Assembly (NCBI GenBank): GCA_028818775.1
Contig: JAPPNE010000155.1
Location: 1 to 58,875 of the forward strand
Direction: 5' to 3'
Length of the DNA stretch: 58,875 nt
Origin: Deltaproteobacteria bacterium
GTDB taxonomy: Bacteria > Desulfobacterota > Binatia > UBA9968 > JAJDTQ01
How positions within the stretch are numbered: the first letter of the stretch is position 1; each line of letters opens with the position of its first letter. The position numbers were made by a program, and so were the translations under genes. This document shows positions 26,818 to 35,888 of this stretch, one piece after another. The notes beneath the pieces are model-generated. The model worked only from the letters and a program-made list of their open reading frames with translations. It searched no databases and was not told the origin of the DNA.

Positions 26818-26863
26818 GGGGGGCATCGCGTCCCCCCGCGTCTCGGCGACGCGGCGCCGCAAC
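26818..26863 (+). terminator. Tandem hairpins after ftsZ, possible end of the dcw transcript
   Basis: GGGGGG/CCCCCC around CATCGCGT is followed at once by CGCGTC/GACGCG around a short loop. No T tract follows, so this is not a standard intrinsic terminator. It could still stabilise the ftsZ 3' end or assist Rho. Confidence 0.3.
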
Positions 26864-26948
26864 AGGAGCGGCAGGTTTCCCCACACTCCGAAGATCAGGT
26901 CGGTCATGGTGCGGCCGGGGCCGCCGGGTGCGCCGTGTCCGGCTACCC

Positions 26949-26976
26949 TTGACCCTCCTTCCATGGGTACTATATT
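26949..26976 (+). promoter_or_regulatory. Promoter for mtnA
   Basis: TTGACC (26949-26954), a 16-base spacer and TATATT (26971-26976) lie about 60 bases before the mtnA ATG, in the 224-base gap after ftsZ. The rest of the gap holds only the post-ftsZ hairpins. Confidence 0.65.
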
Positions 26977-27036
26977 TGAGCAAGGAGCAAAGACAATCGA
27001 CCTCCGGATGAAGAAACGGCCGCCGAAAGAACCGAC

Positions 27037-28074
<1,038 letters not shown>

Positions 28075-28114
28075 GGGCACGCGAGTTTCCCATCCCGTCA
28101 CGAGAATCCGCACC

Positions 28115-29458
28115 ATGGCAGTCATCGAAAGACACGACGAACTGGAAGCCTGGTTTCACGAGGCCGGCAAGCCACGCGAGCAGTGGCGCGTGGGCACCGA
28201 GTACGAGAAGGTCGGCATCGAGCGCGACACCGCCAAGGCGCTGTCCTACTCCGGGCGTCGCGGCGTGCGGGCCATTCTCGAAGGGCTGGTAAGCGACTAC
28301 GACTGGGAGCCGCAGGAAGAGGAGGGTTTTCTCATCGGTCTGAAGCGCGGCAACCACGCCATCACCCTGGAGCCGGGCGGCCAGATCGAGTTGAGCGGCG
28401 AGCCGTGCGACGACATCCACTGCAGCAACGCCGAGTTCTCCCAGCACATCCGCGAGCTGATCGACGTGGCGGAGCGATTCGACGTGGCCTTCCTGGGGCT
28501 TGGAATCCAGCCCTTCAGCCGGGTGGACGAGATCGAGTGGCTGCCCAAGCGGCGCTACCGCATCATGGGACCCTACATGTCCAAGGTGGGGACCCTGGGC
28601 CATCGCATGATGAAGCAGACCGCCACGGTGCAGGCCAACATCGACTACGGCGACGAGAAGGACGCCATGGCGAAGCTGCGCACGACCATGGGCCTGGCGC
28701 CGGTGATCGGCGCGGCGTTCGCCAACTCGCCCATTTCGGACGGCGAGCCCAACGGCTTCAAGAGCTACCGCGGCCACATCTGGACACACACGGACACGGA
28801 CCGGTGCGGCCTGCTGGAGTTCTGTTTCTCCCCCGATGCCACCTTCCACCACTACGTGGAGTACGCCCTCGACGTCCCCATGTACCTCATCTCCCGGGAG
28901 GGTAACTACATCGACATGACCGGGATCCCGTTCCGCCACTTCCTGGAGCACGGGCACCAGGGCGAGTACGCCACCATGGCCGACTGGCAGCTTCACTTGA
29001 CCACGCTCTTCCCCGAGGTACGCCTGAAGCACTACATGGAGTTCCGCTCCGCGGACAGCCAGGCGCCCGAGCTCATGCCCGCCCTGCCGGCCCTCATCAA
29101 GGGTCTTTGCTACGACGCCGACTGCCTGGGCGCCGCTTGGGACCTGGTCAAGGGGTGGTCCTTCGACGAGCGCATGACCGCCTACCAAGACTCCCACAAG
29201 CACGGGCCCGCCGCGCGCTTCCGCCGCTACACCCTGGGCGACGTGGCCAAGGAGATGGTGGACATCGCCTGGGAGGGCCTCGCGCGCCAGCGTGCCCTGA
29301 GCCGGCGCGGCGAGGACGAGACCATTCACCTGAAAGCTCTGCGCGACCTGGTGCAGCAAGGCCTTTGCCCCGCGGACGTCGTCCTTTCCAAGTGGCAGGG
29401 CGAGTTCCGCCAGGACCTCCGCCGCCTTATCGACGACAGCTCGTACAAGCTGCCGTAA
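28115..29458 (+). CDS. gshA: Glutamate-cysteine ligase, plant/alphaproteobacterial type (GCS2 family)
   Basis: A 447-residue ATP-dependent ligase making gamma-glutamylcysteine, the first step of glutathione synthesis. It shows [11 protein letters not shown] near residue 27-37, [13 protein letters not shown] near 87-99, the long glutamate-binding [11 protein letters not shown] block, [17 protein letters not shown] sequence near 186, and MEFRSADSQ near 307. This pattern is the class found in plants and many proteobacteria, not the E. coli type. The ATG at 28115 gives the standard N-terminus; an upstream in-frame codon adds 17 residues. No gshB is seen in the window. Confidence 0.92.
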   Translation: MAVIERHDELEAWFHEAGKPREQWRVGTEYEKVGIERDTAKALSYSGRRGVRAILEGLVSDYDWEPQEEEGFLIGLKRGNHAITLEPGGQIELSGEPCDDIHCSNAEFSQHIRELIDVAERFDVAFLGLGIQPFSRVDEIEWLPKRRYRIMGPYMSKVGTLGHRMMKQTATVQANIDYGDEKDAMAKLRTTMGLAPVIGAAFANSPISDGEPNGFKSYRGHIWTHTDTDRCGLLEFCFSPDATFHHYVEYALDVPMYLISREGNYIDMTGIPFRHFLEHGHQGEYATMADWQLHLTTLFPEVRLKHYMEFRSADSQAPELMPALPALIKGLCYDADCLGAAWDLVKGWSFDERMTAYQDSHKHGPAARFRRYTLGDVAKEMVDIAWEGLARQRALSRRGEDETIHLKALRDLVQQGLCPADVVLSKWQGEFRQDLRRLIDDSSYKLP

Positions 29459-29768
29459 ACCAGGCTATCAACCGGCTGGACTTTTCCCGTCCATCGCGCT
29501 AGTATCCGTCCCATCTTTCCGTCGGTGTGATGCGTCACGCCAAGCCCCGGAGCGGTCAGGCCGAGCCGGCCGACTCCACGAGGGGGCAGCGGGAAGACGC
29601 GCGTTGCCGCTTGGATCCGGAAGCGCCGGACCGAGACGGATGAGACATTCTGGCGTCTATCGTTTCCACGGTAGCGGGATGGCCTTCCGGATCGGTCCGG
29701 GAGGCTTTTTTGCTTTCGGCCTTGTCGGTGGCTTTGTCGGTCGTGGATTGTTCCGAGGAGGAAAACGA
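29459..29768 (+). other. Intergenic region between gshA and panB
   Basis: This 310-base gap holds no credible gene. Its visible content is an intrinsic terminator at 29682-29711 and, after it, 57 bases of T/G-rich leader ending in the panB ribosome site GAGGAGG. A frame open upstream of panB across this gap is basic and unconserved and is not counted. Confidence 0.6.
29682..29711 (+). terminator. Rho-independent terminator between gshA and panB
   Basis: GCCTTCCGGA (29682-29691) pairs over ten bases, with one G-T pair, with TCCGGGAGGC (29696-29705) around the loop TCGG. Six T residues follow. It stops gshA transcription, or acts as an attenuator in a panB leader, since I see no strong promoter between it and panB. 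Confidence 0.85.
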
Positions 29769-30572
29769 ATGGGACGGAAAATGACGGCGCCGGAAATCCG
29801 GGGCATGAAGGAACGCGACGAGAAGATCGTCTGCCTTACGGCCTACGACTACTGCTTCGCCCGTATCCTGGACGAGGCCGGCATCGACCTCCTGCTGGTG
29901 GGCGATTCGCTGGGCTCGGTGGTGCAGGGGCACGAGAGCACGCTGCCCGTCACCGTCGAGGACATCATCTACCATACGCGCGCGGTGATCCGCGGACGCC
30001 GGCGCGCCCTGGTGGTTTCCGACATGCCGTTCATGACCTTCCAGTTGGGCGTGGACGAAGCCAAGCGCAACGCGGGGAGGCTCGTGCAGGAGGGCGGCGC
30101 CGAAGCGGTCAAGCTCGAAGGCGGCGTCACTCAGGCGGCCGCCATCGAGGCGCTGGTGAAGATGGGCGTGCCCGTCATGGGGCACGTGGGGCTGACTCCC
30201 CAGTCCGTGCACCAGTTCGGCGGCTATCGCATCCAGGGGCGCGGCGAAGCCGACGCCCGCGCCATCTTCGAGGACGCCGTGGCGGTGGAGGAAGCCGGCG
30301 CGTTCGCGATCGTGCTGGAAGGCATCCCCGTGCAACTCGCCAGGGAGATCACCCAGCGCCTGACCATTCCCACCATCGGCATCGGCGCCGGCATGCACTG
30401 CGACGGGCAGATCCTCGTGGTCCACGACATGCTCGGCCTGTTCGACGACTTCACGCCCAAGTTCGTCAAGCGCTACGCCAATCTCAAGGAAACCATCGGC
30501 GGCGCGGTGCAGAGCTACATGGAAGAGGTGCGGACCGAGGCGTTCCCGGCGGAGGAGCACACGTTCCACTGA
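29769..30572 (+). CDS. panB: 3-methyl-2-oxobutanoate hydroxymethyltransferase
   Basis: A 267-residue TIM-barrel enzyme that makes ketopantoate from 2-oxoisovalerate and methylene-tetrahydrofolate, the first pantothenate step. It has [19 protein letters not shown] near residue 21-39, [18 protein letters not shown] near 41-58, the metal-binding aspartates, KLEGG near 113-117, and [21 protein letters not shown] in two blocks near 202-222. The ATG is fixed by GAGGAGG eight bases before it. panC follows after 24 bases, so the two pantothenate genes form an operon. Confidence 0.96.
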   Translation: MGRKMTAPEIRGMKERDEKIVCLTAYDYCFARILDEAGIDLLLVGDSLGSVVQGHESTLPVTVEDIIYHTRAVIRGRRRALVVSDMPFMTFQLGVDEAKRNAGRLVQEGGAEAVKLEGGVTQAAAIEALVKMGVPVMGHVGLTPQSVHQFGGYRIQGRGEADARAIFEDAVAVEEAGAFAIVLEGIPVQLAREITQRLTIPTIGIGAGMHCDGQILVVHDMLGLFDDFTPKFVKRYANLKETIGGAVQSYMEEVRTEAFPAEEHTFH

Positions 30573-30596
30573 GGACGGGCGGCGGCGCCTCGCGCC

Positions 30597-31460
30597 ATGC
30601 AAGCGTTACCCAACATCCGCGCCATCCCGGAGATGCAGGCATGGAGCGGCCGTGCCCGGCGCGAGGGGAAGCGCATCGTCCTGGTGCCCACCATGGGATA
30701 CCTGCACGAAGGCCATCTGAGCCTCGTGCGTGAGGCCGTGAAGCACGGCGACTGCCGGGTGGTCTCCATCTTCGCCAATCCCGCCCAGTTCGCTCCCTCC
30801 GAGGACTTCGACAGCTACCCGCGGGATCTGGAGCGCGATGTCCGGCTGCTTGTGGAGGAGCGAGTGGATCTCCTTTTCAATCCCTCGGTCGAGGACATCT
30901 ACCCGCCGGGATATCAGACCTACGTGGAGGTGGAAGAGGTCAGCCGGCCGTTGTGCGGCGCTCACCGGCCGGGACATTTCCGCGGCGTGGCCACGGTGGT
31001 GCTGAAGCTCTTCAACATCGTGCGCCCGCACGTGGCCGTGTTCGGCCGCAAGGACTACCAACAGGTCCAGGTCATCAGGCGGATGCGCGACGACCTGAAC
31101 CTGGAGGTGGAGATCGTCGAATGCGACACGGTGCGGGAGGACGACGGCGTGGCCATGAGCTCGCGGAACCGCTACCTGGGGCCGGCCGAGCGGGAGGCCG
31201 CGCGTTGTCTGCAAAGCGCCCTGGGCAGGGCCGAGGCGCTGGTCCGCGGCGGCGAGACCGCGGCCGCGCGGATCCGTGAGGCGGTGGTGGAAGAGATCTC
31301 CCGGCAGCCCCTGGCGCGTCTCGAGTACGCCGACCTGTGCGACCCCAGGGAGCTTCGCCTGGTGGACGAGGTTACGGGCCCCACGCTCCTGGCCGTCTGC
31401 GCGTGGGTCGGCAAGGCTCGCCTGATCGACAACCGGATCCTGGCGGTGCCGGGACCGTAG
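30597..31460 (+). CDS. panC: Pantothenate synthetase
   Basis: A 287-residue enzyme condensing pantoate and beta-alanine with ATP. It shows the class I-like nucleotide motifs VPTMGYLHEGHLSLV near residue 29-43 (HxGH type), IFANPAQFAPSEDFDSYPR near 58-76, FGRKDYQQVQVI near 150-161 and the KMSKS-like MSSRNRYL near 187-194. It lies directly after panB. smpB follows 59 bases later on the same strand. Confidence 0.96.
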   Translation: MQALPNIRAIPEMQAWSGRARREGKRIVLVPTMGYLHEGHLSLVREAVKHGDCRVVSIFANPAQFAPSEDFDSYPRDLERDVRLLVEERVDLLFNPSVEDIYPPGYQTYVEVEEVSRPLCGAHRPGHFRGVATVVLKLFNIVRPHVAVFGRKDYQQVQVIRRMRDDLNLEVEIVECDTVREDDGVAMSSRNRYLGPAEREAARCLQSALGRAEALVRGGETAAARIREAVVEEISRQPLARLEYADLCDPRELRLVDEVTGPTLLAVCAWVGKARLIDNRILAVPGP

Positions 31461-31519
31461 ACGGCGCCGCTACTCGCCGAACTCACGGGCGCAGGGCCGA
31501 CGAACCGGAATACGATCCC

Positions 31520-31993
31520 ATGGCCTCGACCAAGGAAACCGCCGAGAAGACCGTCACCGTCAACCGCCGGGCGCGCCGGGAGTACTTCATCGACGAGTCC
31601 TTCGAGGCCGGGATGGTGCTGCTGGGCAGCGAGGTGAAGGCGCTTCGGGACGGCCGCGTCAATCTCGCCGACAGCTACGCCCGGGTCGACAAGGGCCAGG
31701 TGTACCTGGTCAACTCCCACATCAGCCCCTATCCGGCGGCCAACATGTTCAATCACGAGCCCACCCGGCCGCGGAAGCTGCTTCTGCACAAGCGCGAGAT
31801 CATGCGGCTCACCGGCAAGGTCAAGGAGCGCGGCTTGACCCTGATTCCGTTGAAGCTATACTTCAAGGACGGGCGCGCCAAGGTGGAGTTGGGCCTGGCC
31901 CGCGGAAAGAAGCTCTACGACAAGCGCGCCACGGTCAAGGAGAAGATGGTCCGGCGCGAGATGGAACGCTCCATGAAGAGCCGCAGAAGTTGA
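31520..31993 (+). CDS. smpB: SsrA-binding protein SmpB
   Basis: A 157-residue protein that delivers tmRNA to stalled ribosomes. It carries NRRARREYFIDESFEAGMVLLGSEVKALR as the standard N-terminal barrel (about residues 15-43), HISPYPAANMFNHEP (near 73-87) and RKLLLHKREI (near 90-99), and ends with the basic tail GKKLYDKRATVKEK and following residues that enters the mRNA channel. Its RNA partner ssrA starts 23 bases after its stop. Confidence 0.97.
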   Translation: MASTKETAEKTVTVNRRARREYFIDESFEAGMVLLGSEVKALRDGRVNLADSYARVDKGQVYLVNSHISPYPAANMFNHEPTRPRKLLLHKREIMRLTGKVKERGLTLIPLKLYFKDGRAKVELGLARGKKLYDKRATVKEKMVRREMERSMKSRRS

Positions 31994-32016
31994 GCGGCGG
32001 ACCAGGGCGCATCATT

Positions 32017-32366
32017 GGGGGCGATATGGGTTCGACGGGGGTGGGAAGTCAAAGTGGCATGCCGGGGTCCTGCGGCCTCGTCAAAAACGCAGGACTGCAA
32101 GTAACTGCAGACGAACACGAGTACGCTCTGGCTGCTTAGACAGCCAGCGTCTTGCCGGCTTTCTCCCGCGGGGTCGGACAAGGCGTCATTCAGCGGGATG
32201 GACCGATTCCTCTGCCGGAGGGGATGAGGTCGAGATCCAAACCGGCTGGTCGCACAAGACCCCGTCGCCGGGGGCTTGGACGATGAGAGCAAAACGGCGA
32301 CTAAGCATGTAGTCACTTTCGGCGGAAAGCCTTCGGACGGGGGTTCGATTCCCCCCGCCTCCACCA
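32017..32366 (+). ncRNA. ssrA: Transfer-messenger RNA (tmRNA)
   Basis: The acceptor stem GGGGGCG (32017-32023) pairs with CGCCTCC before the encoded ACCA end at 32366. GATATGGGTTCGACGGGG near the 5' end and GGGTTCGATTCCCCCCGCC at the 3' end are the tRNA-like halves. The tag frame begins with GCA after TAACT and reads ADEHEYALAA then TAG, the ALAA ending recognised by ClpXP-type proteases. It is a one-piece tmRNA of 350 bases. It sits right after smpB. Confidence 0.97.
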
Positions 32367-32660
32367 ACATCTCCCAAGTGTTGGGTCCAACCCGACAGCG
32401 CCGCAAGCCTGTACCGTCCCGGCATAAACCCTGTTCCGTCACGCAACACGCGACGCCCTGAACAGCGTTGAGCCAATCTCTGCCCCATTTGCTCAGCAGA
32501 CTGAGTAAATTTACTCATGGTATTGAGTATTTGTCGTATACGCCTCCCGCGCAGCCTGCTCGTCGGGGGCGACGGCATCGCTGTCGAGGAGTTCCTGTCG
32601 AGACCGGTAGAGTATTGGGTGGGAGCGTGAGCCGATAAAACGCTGAACGTATTGAGTGAG
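32367..32660. other. Non-coding stretch after ssrA
   Basis: About 290 bases without a convincing gene. It is less GC-rich than the surroundings. It holds a perfect 16-base palindrome TGAGTAAATTTACTCA (32502-32517), which could be a protein-binding site. On the minus strand a frame opening MSKFTQSAEQMGQRLAQR begins at that palindrome but runs on into ssrA, so it is at most the remnant of a gene. Confidence 0.5.
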
Positions 32661-32842
32661 TTACAGGTACTTGATGAAGGCTATGGCGACTGCGGCTATG
32701 GCTGTCAACAAGCCGAGAAGGCGCCACGTGAGGTTTGTTATCTGCGCCGTGAGGCAGTTTCAACGCCGGCAATGCGCTCAACCAGCCGGGTCTCCAGTTT
32801 GGCCAAGTCCTCGCGCGTTGCGTAGTGATGTGTGGCGTCCAT
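32661..32842 (-). pseudogene. Frameshifted small coiled-coil/membrane protein gene
   Basis: From the ATG at 32842 the frame reads MDATHHYATREDLAKLETRL and on to ERIAGVETA, then stops early at SRRR. One base out of frame it continues LTAQITNLTWRLLGLLTAIA and ends AVAIAFIKYL followed by TAA at 32661. Restoring one lost base near 32755 yields a 60-residue protein with a charged helix and one C-terminal membrane segment, resembling small DUF1640-like proteins. A sequencing error or programmed shift are alternatives. Confidence 0.7.
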
Positions 32843-32953
32843 GTTTGAATTCTATAACATACGGACCAATTCAAGCAAGCAACCCGATACCCGCAGCTTC
32901 TGAATGCGTTGACGCTCTACGGAGCCACTTCTCGCATCAAACCTCACGCCTCT

Positions 32954-33565
32954 TCACCCGTGGCCGGGTATCCCTTCGTAGGCGTGCTCGCCCCAGACGT
33001 CCCTCACCCGGCGGTTGCGGCCGCAACTGAAGCGGTAGTAGCGATAGCGGACCGGGTTCTTCTTGTAATAGTCCTGGTGGTAGTCTTCCGCGGCGAAGAA
33101 CGGGCCGGCGGGCAGGATCGGGGTGACGATGGGTCGGTCGAGCTGCTTCTGCGCGGCGGCCTTGGACGCCTCGGCAAGCCGGCGCTCCTTGTCGTTCGCG
33201 ACGAAGACGGCGGTCTCGTAGGACTGGCCGCGGTCGCAGAACTGGCCGCCGTCGTCGGTGGGGTCCACCGAGTGCCAGAACGCGGTGAGCAGCGCCTCGT
33301 AGCCGACCTTGGCCGGGTCGTAGGTGATCTCCACGGCCTCGTAGTGGCCGGTGCCGCCGGCCGTGACCTGCCTGTAGGTCGGGTCGGCGGTCTTGCCGCC
33401 GGTGTAGCCGGAGACGGTCGAGACCACGCCGGGCACCTTGTCGAAGTCCGACTCGACGCACCAGAAGCAGCCGCCGGCGAAGACGGCCTTTGGGAGTTGT
33501 TGCGCGCTTGCGGTGTGGGCGACGAGCAAGAGCGCCGCGGCAACGGTGAGCATGATTTGCTTCAT
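32954..33565 (-). CDS. msrA: Peptide-methionine (S)-S-oxide reductase with signal peptide
   Basis: A 203-residue MsrA, which reduces methionine-S-sulfoxide in proteins. Residues 1-21 (ending AHTASA) form a Sec signal peptide, so the enzyme should act in the periplasm. The catalytic cysteine is in FAGGCFWCVE near residue 29-38. GYTGG, YDPAKVGYEALL and FWHSVDPT are further family blocks, and YHQDYYKKNP lies near the end. GGGAGGT is a good ribosome site before the ATG. It is divergent from the small gene at 33713. No MsrB or MsrPQ lies nearby. Confidence 0.93.
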   Translation of the reverse strand: MKQIMLTVAAALLLVAHTASAQQLPKAVFAGGCFWCVESDFDKVPGVVSTVSGYTGGKTADPTYRQVTAGGTGHYEAVEITYDPAKVGYEALLTAFWHSVDPTDDGGQFCDRGQSYETAVFVANDKERRLAEASKAAAQKQLDRPIVTPILPAGPFFAAEDYHQDYYKKNPVRYRYYRFSCGRNRRVRDVWGEHAYEGIPGHG

Positions 33566-33623
33566 TGTCTACCTCCCTATTCACCTAACCAGAATGCCGG
33601 GACGGCCTCAAGCGGAAACACTC

Positions 33624-33652
33624 TTGTATTCCGTCCCGATCCTTCATATTGT
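33624..33652 (+). promoter_or_regulatory. Possible promoter for the small gene at 33713
   Basis: TTGTAT (33624-33629), a 17-base spacer and TATTGT (33647-33652) lie 61 bases before the ATG, in the divergent gap with msrA. Confidence 0.45.
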
Positions 33653-33712
33653 CTGGCAGGCGACGGTCCGGCGACCGGCGAGGATGGATGCACCAACCGA
33701 GGGAGCGATGCG

Positions 33713-34039
33713 ATGGGGGAACTGGAAGAAAAGATCGGTGCCAATTTCCTGCGGCTCCTGGCAGCCAAACAGCGGCTGACCGTCCTGGACGGGAAGGCGA
33801 AGAAGATGATCGCGGACCTGAACATGGCGATCCAGCTCTTGAGCGGCAAGGAGACCGGGCACATGGACGACAAAGGCGCCTACCACGTCCACACGCGCGC
33901 GAAGAGTGGGGTGCCGCAGCGGCAACTGGCTTTACCCACCATCGAGGAACTGGACAAGGTGGTGCGGTACAAGAAGCAGGCCAGGGAGGAAGTGGAAACC
34001 TTGAACAAGGAGTTCAAGGACCTGGAGGCGCGCTTGTGA
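33713..34039 (+). CDS. Small helical protein of unknown function
   Basis: A 108-residue hydrophilic protein that I do not recognise. The first 45 residues (MGELEEKIGANFLRLLAAKQ and on) form an amphipathic helix. A short glycine/histidine segment (TGHMDDKGAYHVHTRAKSG) follows, and then a second highly charged helix (residues about 75-108) likely to be coiled coil. There is no signal peptide or membrane segment. The ATG at 33713 is chosen because the frame before it is not conserved-looking and GAGCG lies upstream. It stands alone on the plus strand between msrA and an SDR gene that converges on it with only four bases between the stops. Confidence 0.7.
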   Translation: MGELEEKIGANFLRLLAAKQRLTVLDGKAKKMIADLNMAIQLLSGKETGHMDDKGAYHVHTRAKSGVPQRQLALPTIEELDKVVRYKKQAREEVETLNKEFKDLEARL

Positions 34040-34043
34040 CGCT

Positions 34044-34814
34044 TCAGATCAGCGACCGCGACTGACAGCCGTCCACGTTGATGCACGCGCCCGAGATCCA
34101 GTTGGCGCGCTCCGAGGCGAGAAAGACCACCACGTCCGCCACTTCCTCGGGTTTTCCGAAACGGCCCGCGGGCAGCTCGCGTTCCACGAACGCGGCGATC
34201 TCCACGGGTTGCTCCCGCCGCCGCCGGTCCCACGAACCGCCGGGGAAGAGGATGGAGCCCGGCGCCACGCTGTTTACGCGAACCCCGTCGGGCGCCAGTT
34301 CCCGCGCCATTTCCTTGGACAGGCTGATCATGGCGGCCTTGGCCGCGTTGTAGGTCATGGGGCCGCCCCACTCGCGGCCGTAGATGGACGCGATGTTGAT
34401 GACGCAGCCGTGCTTGCGCTCGCGCATGGACGGCACCACCACGCGGCACAGGTCGAGTGCCGAAAAGAAGTTCAGGGCGAAACCGCTCTGCCAGTCTTCG
34501 CCGGACGCGGACAGGTTGCCGCCCGGACGCGAGCCGCCGACGTTGTTGATCAGGATGTCGACGGCCTGAAACCGCTCCCGGGTCTCGGCAAACCAGGCGC
34601 GCGCGGCCTCCTCGTCGGTGACGTCCAGGGCCGAGGCGAGGACTTCCGCGCCGCGTCCGCGCAGCTCCCGCGCGGTCTCTTCGAGGTCTTCCCGGCCGCG
34701 CGCGCAAACGCTCAGCCGGCAGCCCTCGGCGGCGAGGCCCCTCGCGATGTCCTTGCCGATGCCCCGGCTGGCGCCGGTGATCATGGCCACCTTGCCCGTC
34801 AGCCCGAGATCCAT
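34044..34814 (-). CDS. SDR family oxidoreductase
   Basis: A 256-residue classical SDR. TGASRGIGK lies near residue 14-22, NNVGG near 91, the catalytic serine in NIASIYGREWGG near 143, and YNAAK (YxxxK) near 156-160. It ends SGACINVDGCQSRSLI, with a cysteine in place of the second glycine of the usual VDGG. It is the last gene of the minus-strand run after the acyltransferase, with a 30-base gap. 3-oxoacyl-ACP or sugar/steroid-type reductions are possible; the substrate is unknown. Confidence 0.9.
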   Translation of the reverse strand: MDLGLTGKVAMITGASRGIGKDIARGLAAEGCRLSVCARGREDLEETARELRGRGAEVLASALDVTDEEAARAWFAETRERFQAVDILINNVGGSRPGGNLSASGEDWQSGFALNFFSALDLCRVVVPSMRERKHGCVINIASIYGREWGGPMTYNAAKAAMISLSKEMARELAPDGVRVNSVAPGSILFPGGSWDRRRREQPVEIAAFVERELPAGRFGKPEEVADVVVFLASERANWISGACINVDGCQSRSLI

Positions 34815-34844
34815 CCGTGCTCCTTACCTGACTGGCCGCATCTG

Positions 34845-35786
34845 TTACGGCAGCGCATGGGAGGCGTCCCCTTTCCGGGGATTGCGGAAGCTCATCCAGC
34901 TCCACTGGTCCGGATGGCGTCGCACCATGTCCTCGATTTCCTGAACGAACAGCCCCGCGTTGGTCCGCAGGTCCGCTTCCCGGTCGCCGGTATTCACGAA
35001 GCGGAGCTCGGGCTTGACGTGCAGCATGAGGCGGTTGTCGTGGCCGCGCACCATGAAGAGCGGCACCACCGCGGCCCCCGTGCGCTGGGCGATGGTGACG
35101 GGACCCTTGGGCGCGGGTGCGCGGCGTCCCAGGAAGTCCACTTCGACTCCGGCGCTCCTGAACTCGTCCGGCACCACCAAGACGATCCCGTTGCGCCGCA
35201 GCGCCTGGATGATCCGCGGCACCGACTCGCGCCGGGGACGGGCGGGTATGATCTTGACCCCGGCGCGCGTGACGTACTCGTGTTGCAGCGCGGCGAAACC
35301 CTCTTCCTCGGCGAGCTTGAGGACGACGCTGAAGTCGTAGCCCTGGGCCGCGAGGCGCGGCCCGATCATGGGGAAATTGCCGAGATGGGCACTCAACGCC
35401 AGCACCCCCTTGTTGCGCGCGAGCGCCGCGCGCAGGTGCTCCTGGCCGTCGATCTCGATGTGCGAGCAAATCTCTTCGTCGGGCATGTGGAGCGTCGCGA
35501 GCGCTTCCAGGAAGCTCTGCGCGAAGTTGCGCCATGCCCGGTGCACCACGGTGCGGCGCTCGGACTCGGTCGGCAACTCCCCGGCCATGGTCTGTGCCAG
35601 GGTGTCCTGCATGCGCCTCCGATAGCGCCACAAGAGCACGCGGCTGACCCGCTCGACGGTTCCGGCAATGTACGGGATCGCCCACCCGGGCAGCCAGCGA
35701 AGGCTGCCGACAAAAGCGCGCAGCAGGTACTCGCCGGCGCGATAGCGGGCGCGGTACAGCAGGCCTTTGCGTCGACCCCGTCTCAT
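34845..35786 (-). CDS. Lysophospholipid/lipid A-type acyltransferase (LpxL/HtrB family)
   Basis: A 313-residue membrane-associated acyltransferase of the LpxL/HtrB family, which adds secondary acyl chains to lipid A precursors. An N-terminal basic segment and one hydrophobic stretch precede the catalytic block SAHLGNFPMIGPRLA near residue 125-139. DEFRSAGVEVDFLGRRAPAPKGP near 200 is the conserved substrate-side block. In the classic HX4(D/E) motif the acid position is a proline here (H-LGNF-P). The start at MRRGRRKG is preferred to an in-frame codon 22 residues upstream. It follows the NifS-like gene after 102 bases. Confidence 0.85.
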   Translation of the reverse strand: MRRGRRKGLLYRARYRAGEYLLRAFVGSLRWLPGWAIPYIAGTVERVSRVLLWRYRRRMQDTLAQTMAGELPTESERRTVVHRAWRNFAQSFLEALATLHMPDEEICSHIEIDGQEHLRAALARNKGVLALSAHLGNFPMIGPRLAAQGYDFSVVLKLAEEEGFAALQHEYVTRAGVKIIPARPRRESVPRIIQALRRNGIVLVVPDEFRSAGVEVDFLGRRAPAPKGPVTIAQRTGAAVVPLFMVRGHDNRLMLHVKPELRFVNTGDREADLRTNAGLFVQEIEDMVRRHPDQWSWMSFRNPRKGDASHALP

Positions 35787-35888
35787 GTCTTGCCTGCGGT
35801 CCTGGCGCGCAAGGTGAGGGTGCGGCATACTCGCGCGGCTCCGGACCTCCATGTCACGGACATCCCGATGAAAACTGGAACGGAAACG

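Noticed and set aside
26810..26910. Short minus-strand frame reading MTDLIFGVWGNLPLLLRRR after ftsZ
   Set aside because: No ribosome binding site, only about 32 codons, and it lies over the post-ftsZ hairpins; nothing beyond chance is shown.
32186..32578. 130-codon minus-strand frame starting near the 16-base palindrome
   Set aside because: It reads through most of tmRNA. Only its first part could derive from a real gene, and I cannot support that beyond a remnant.
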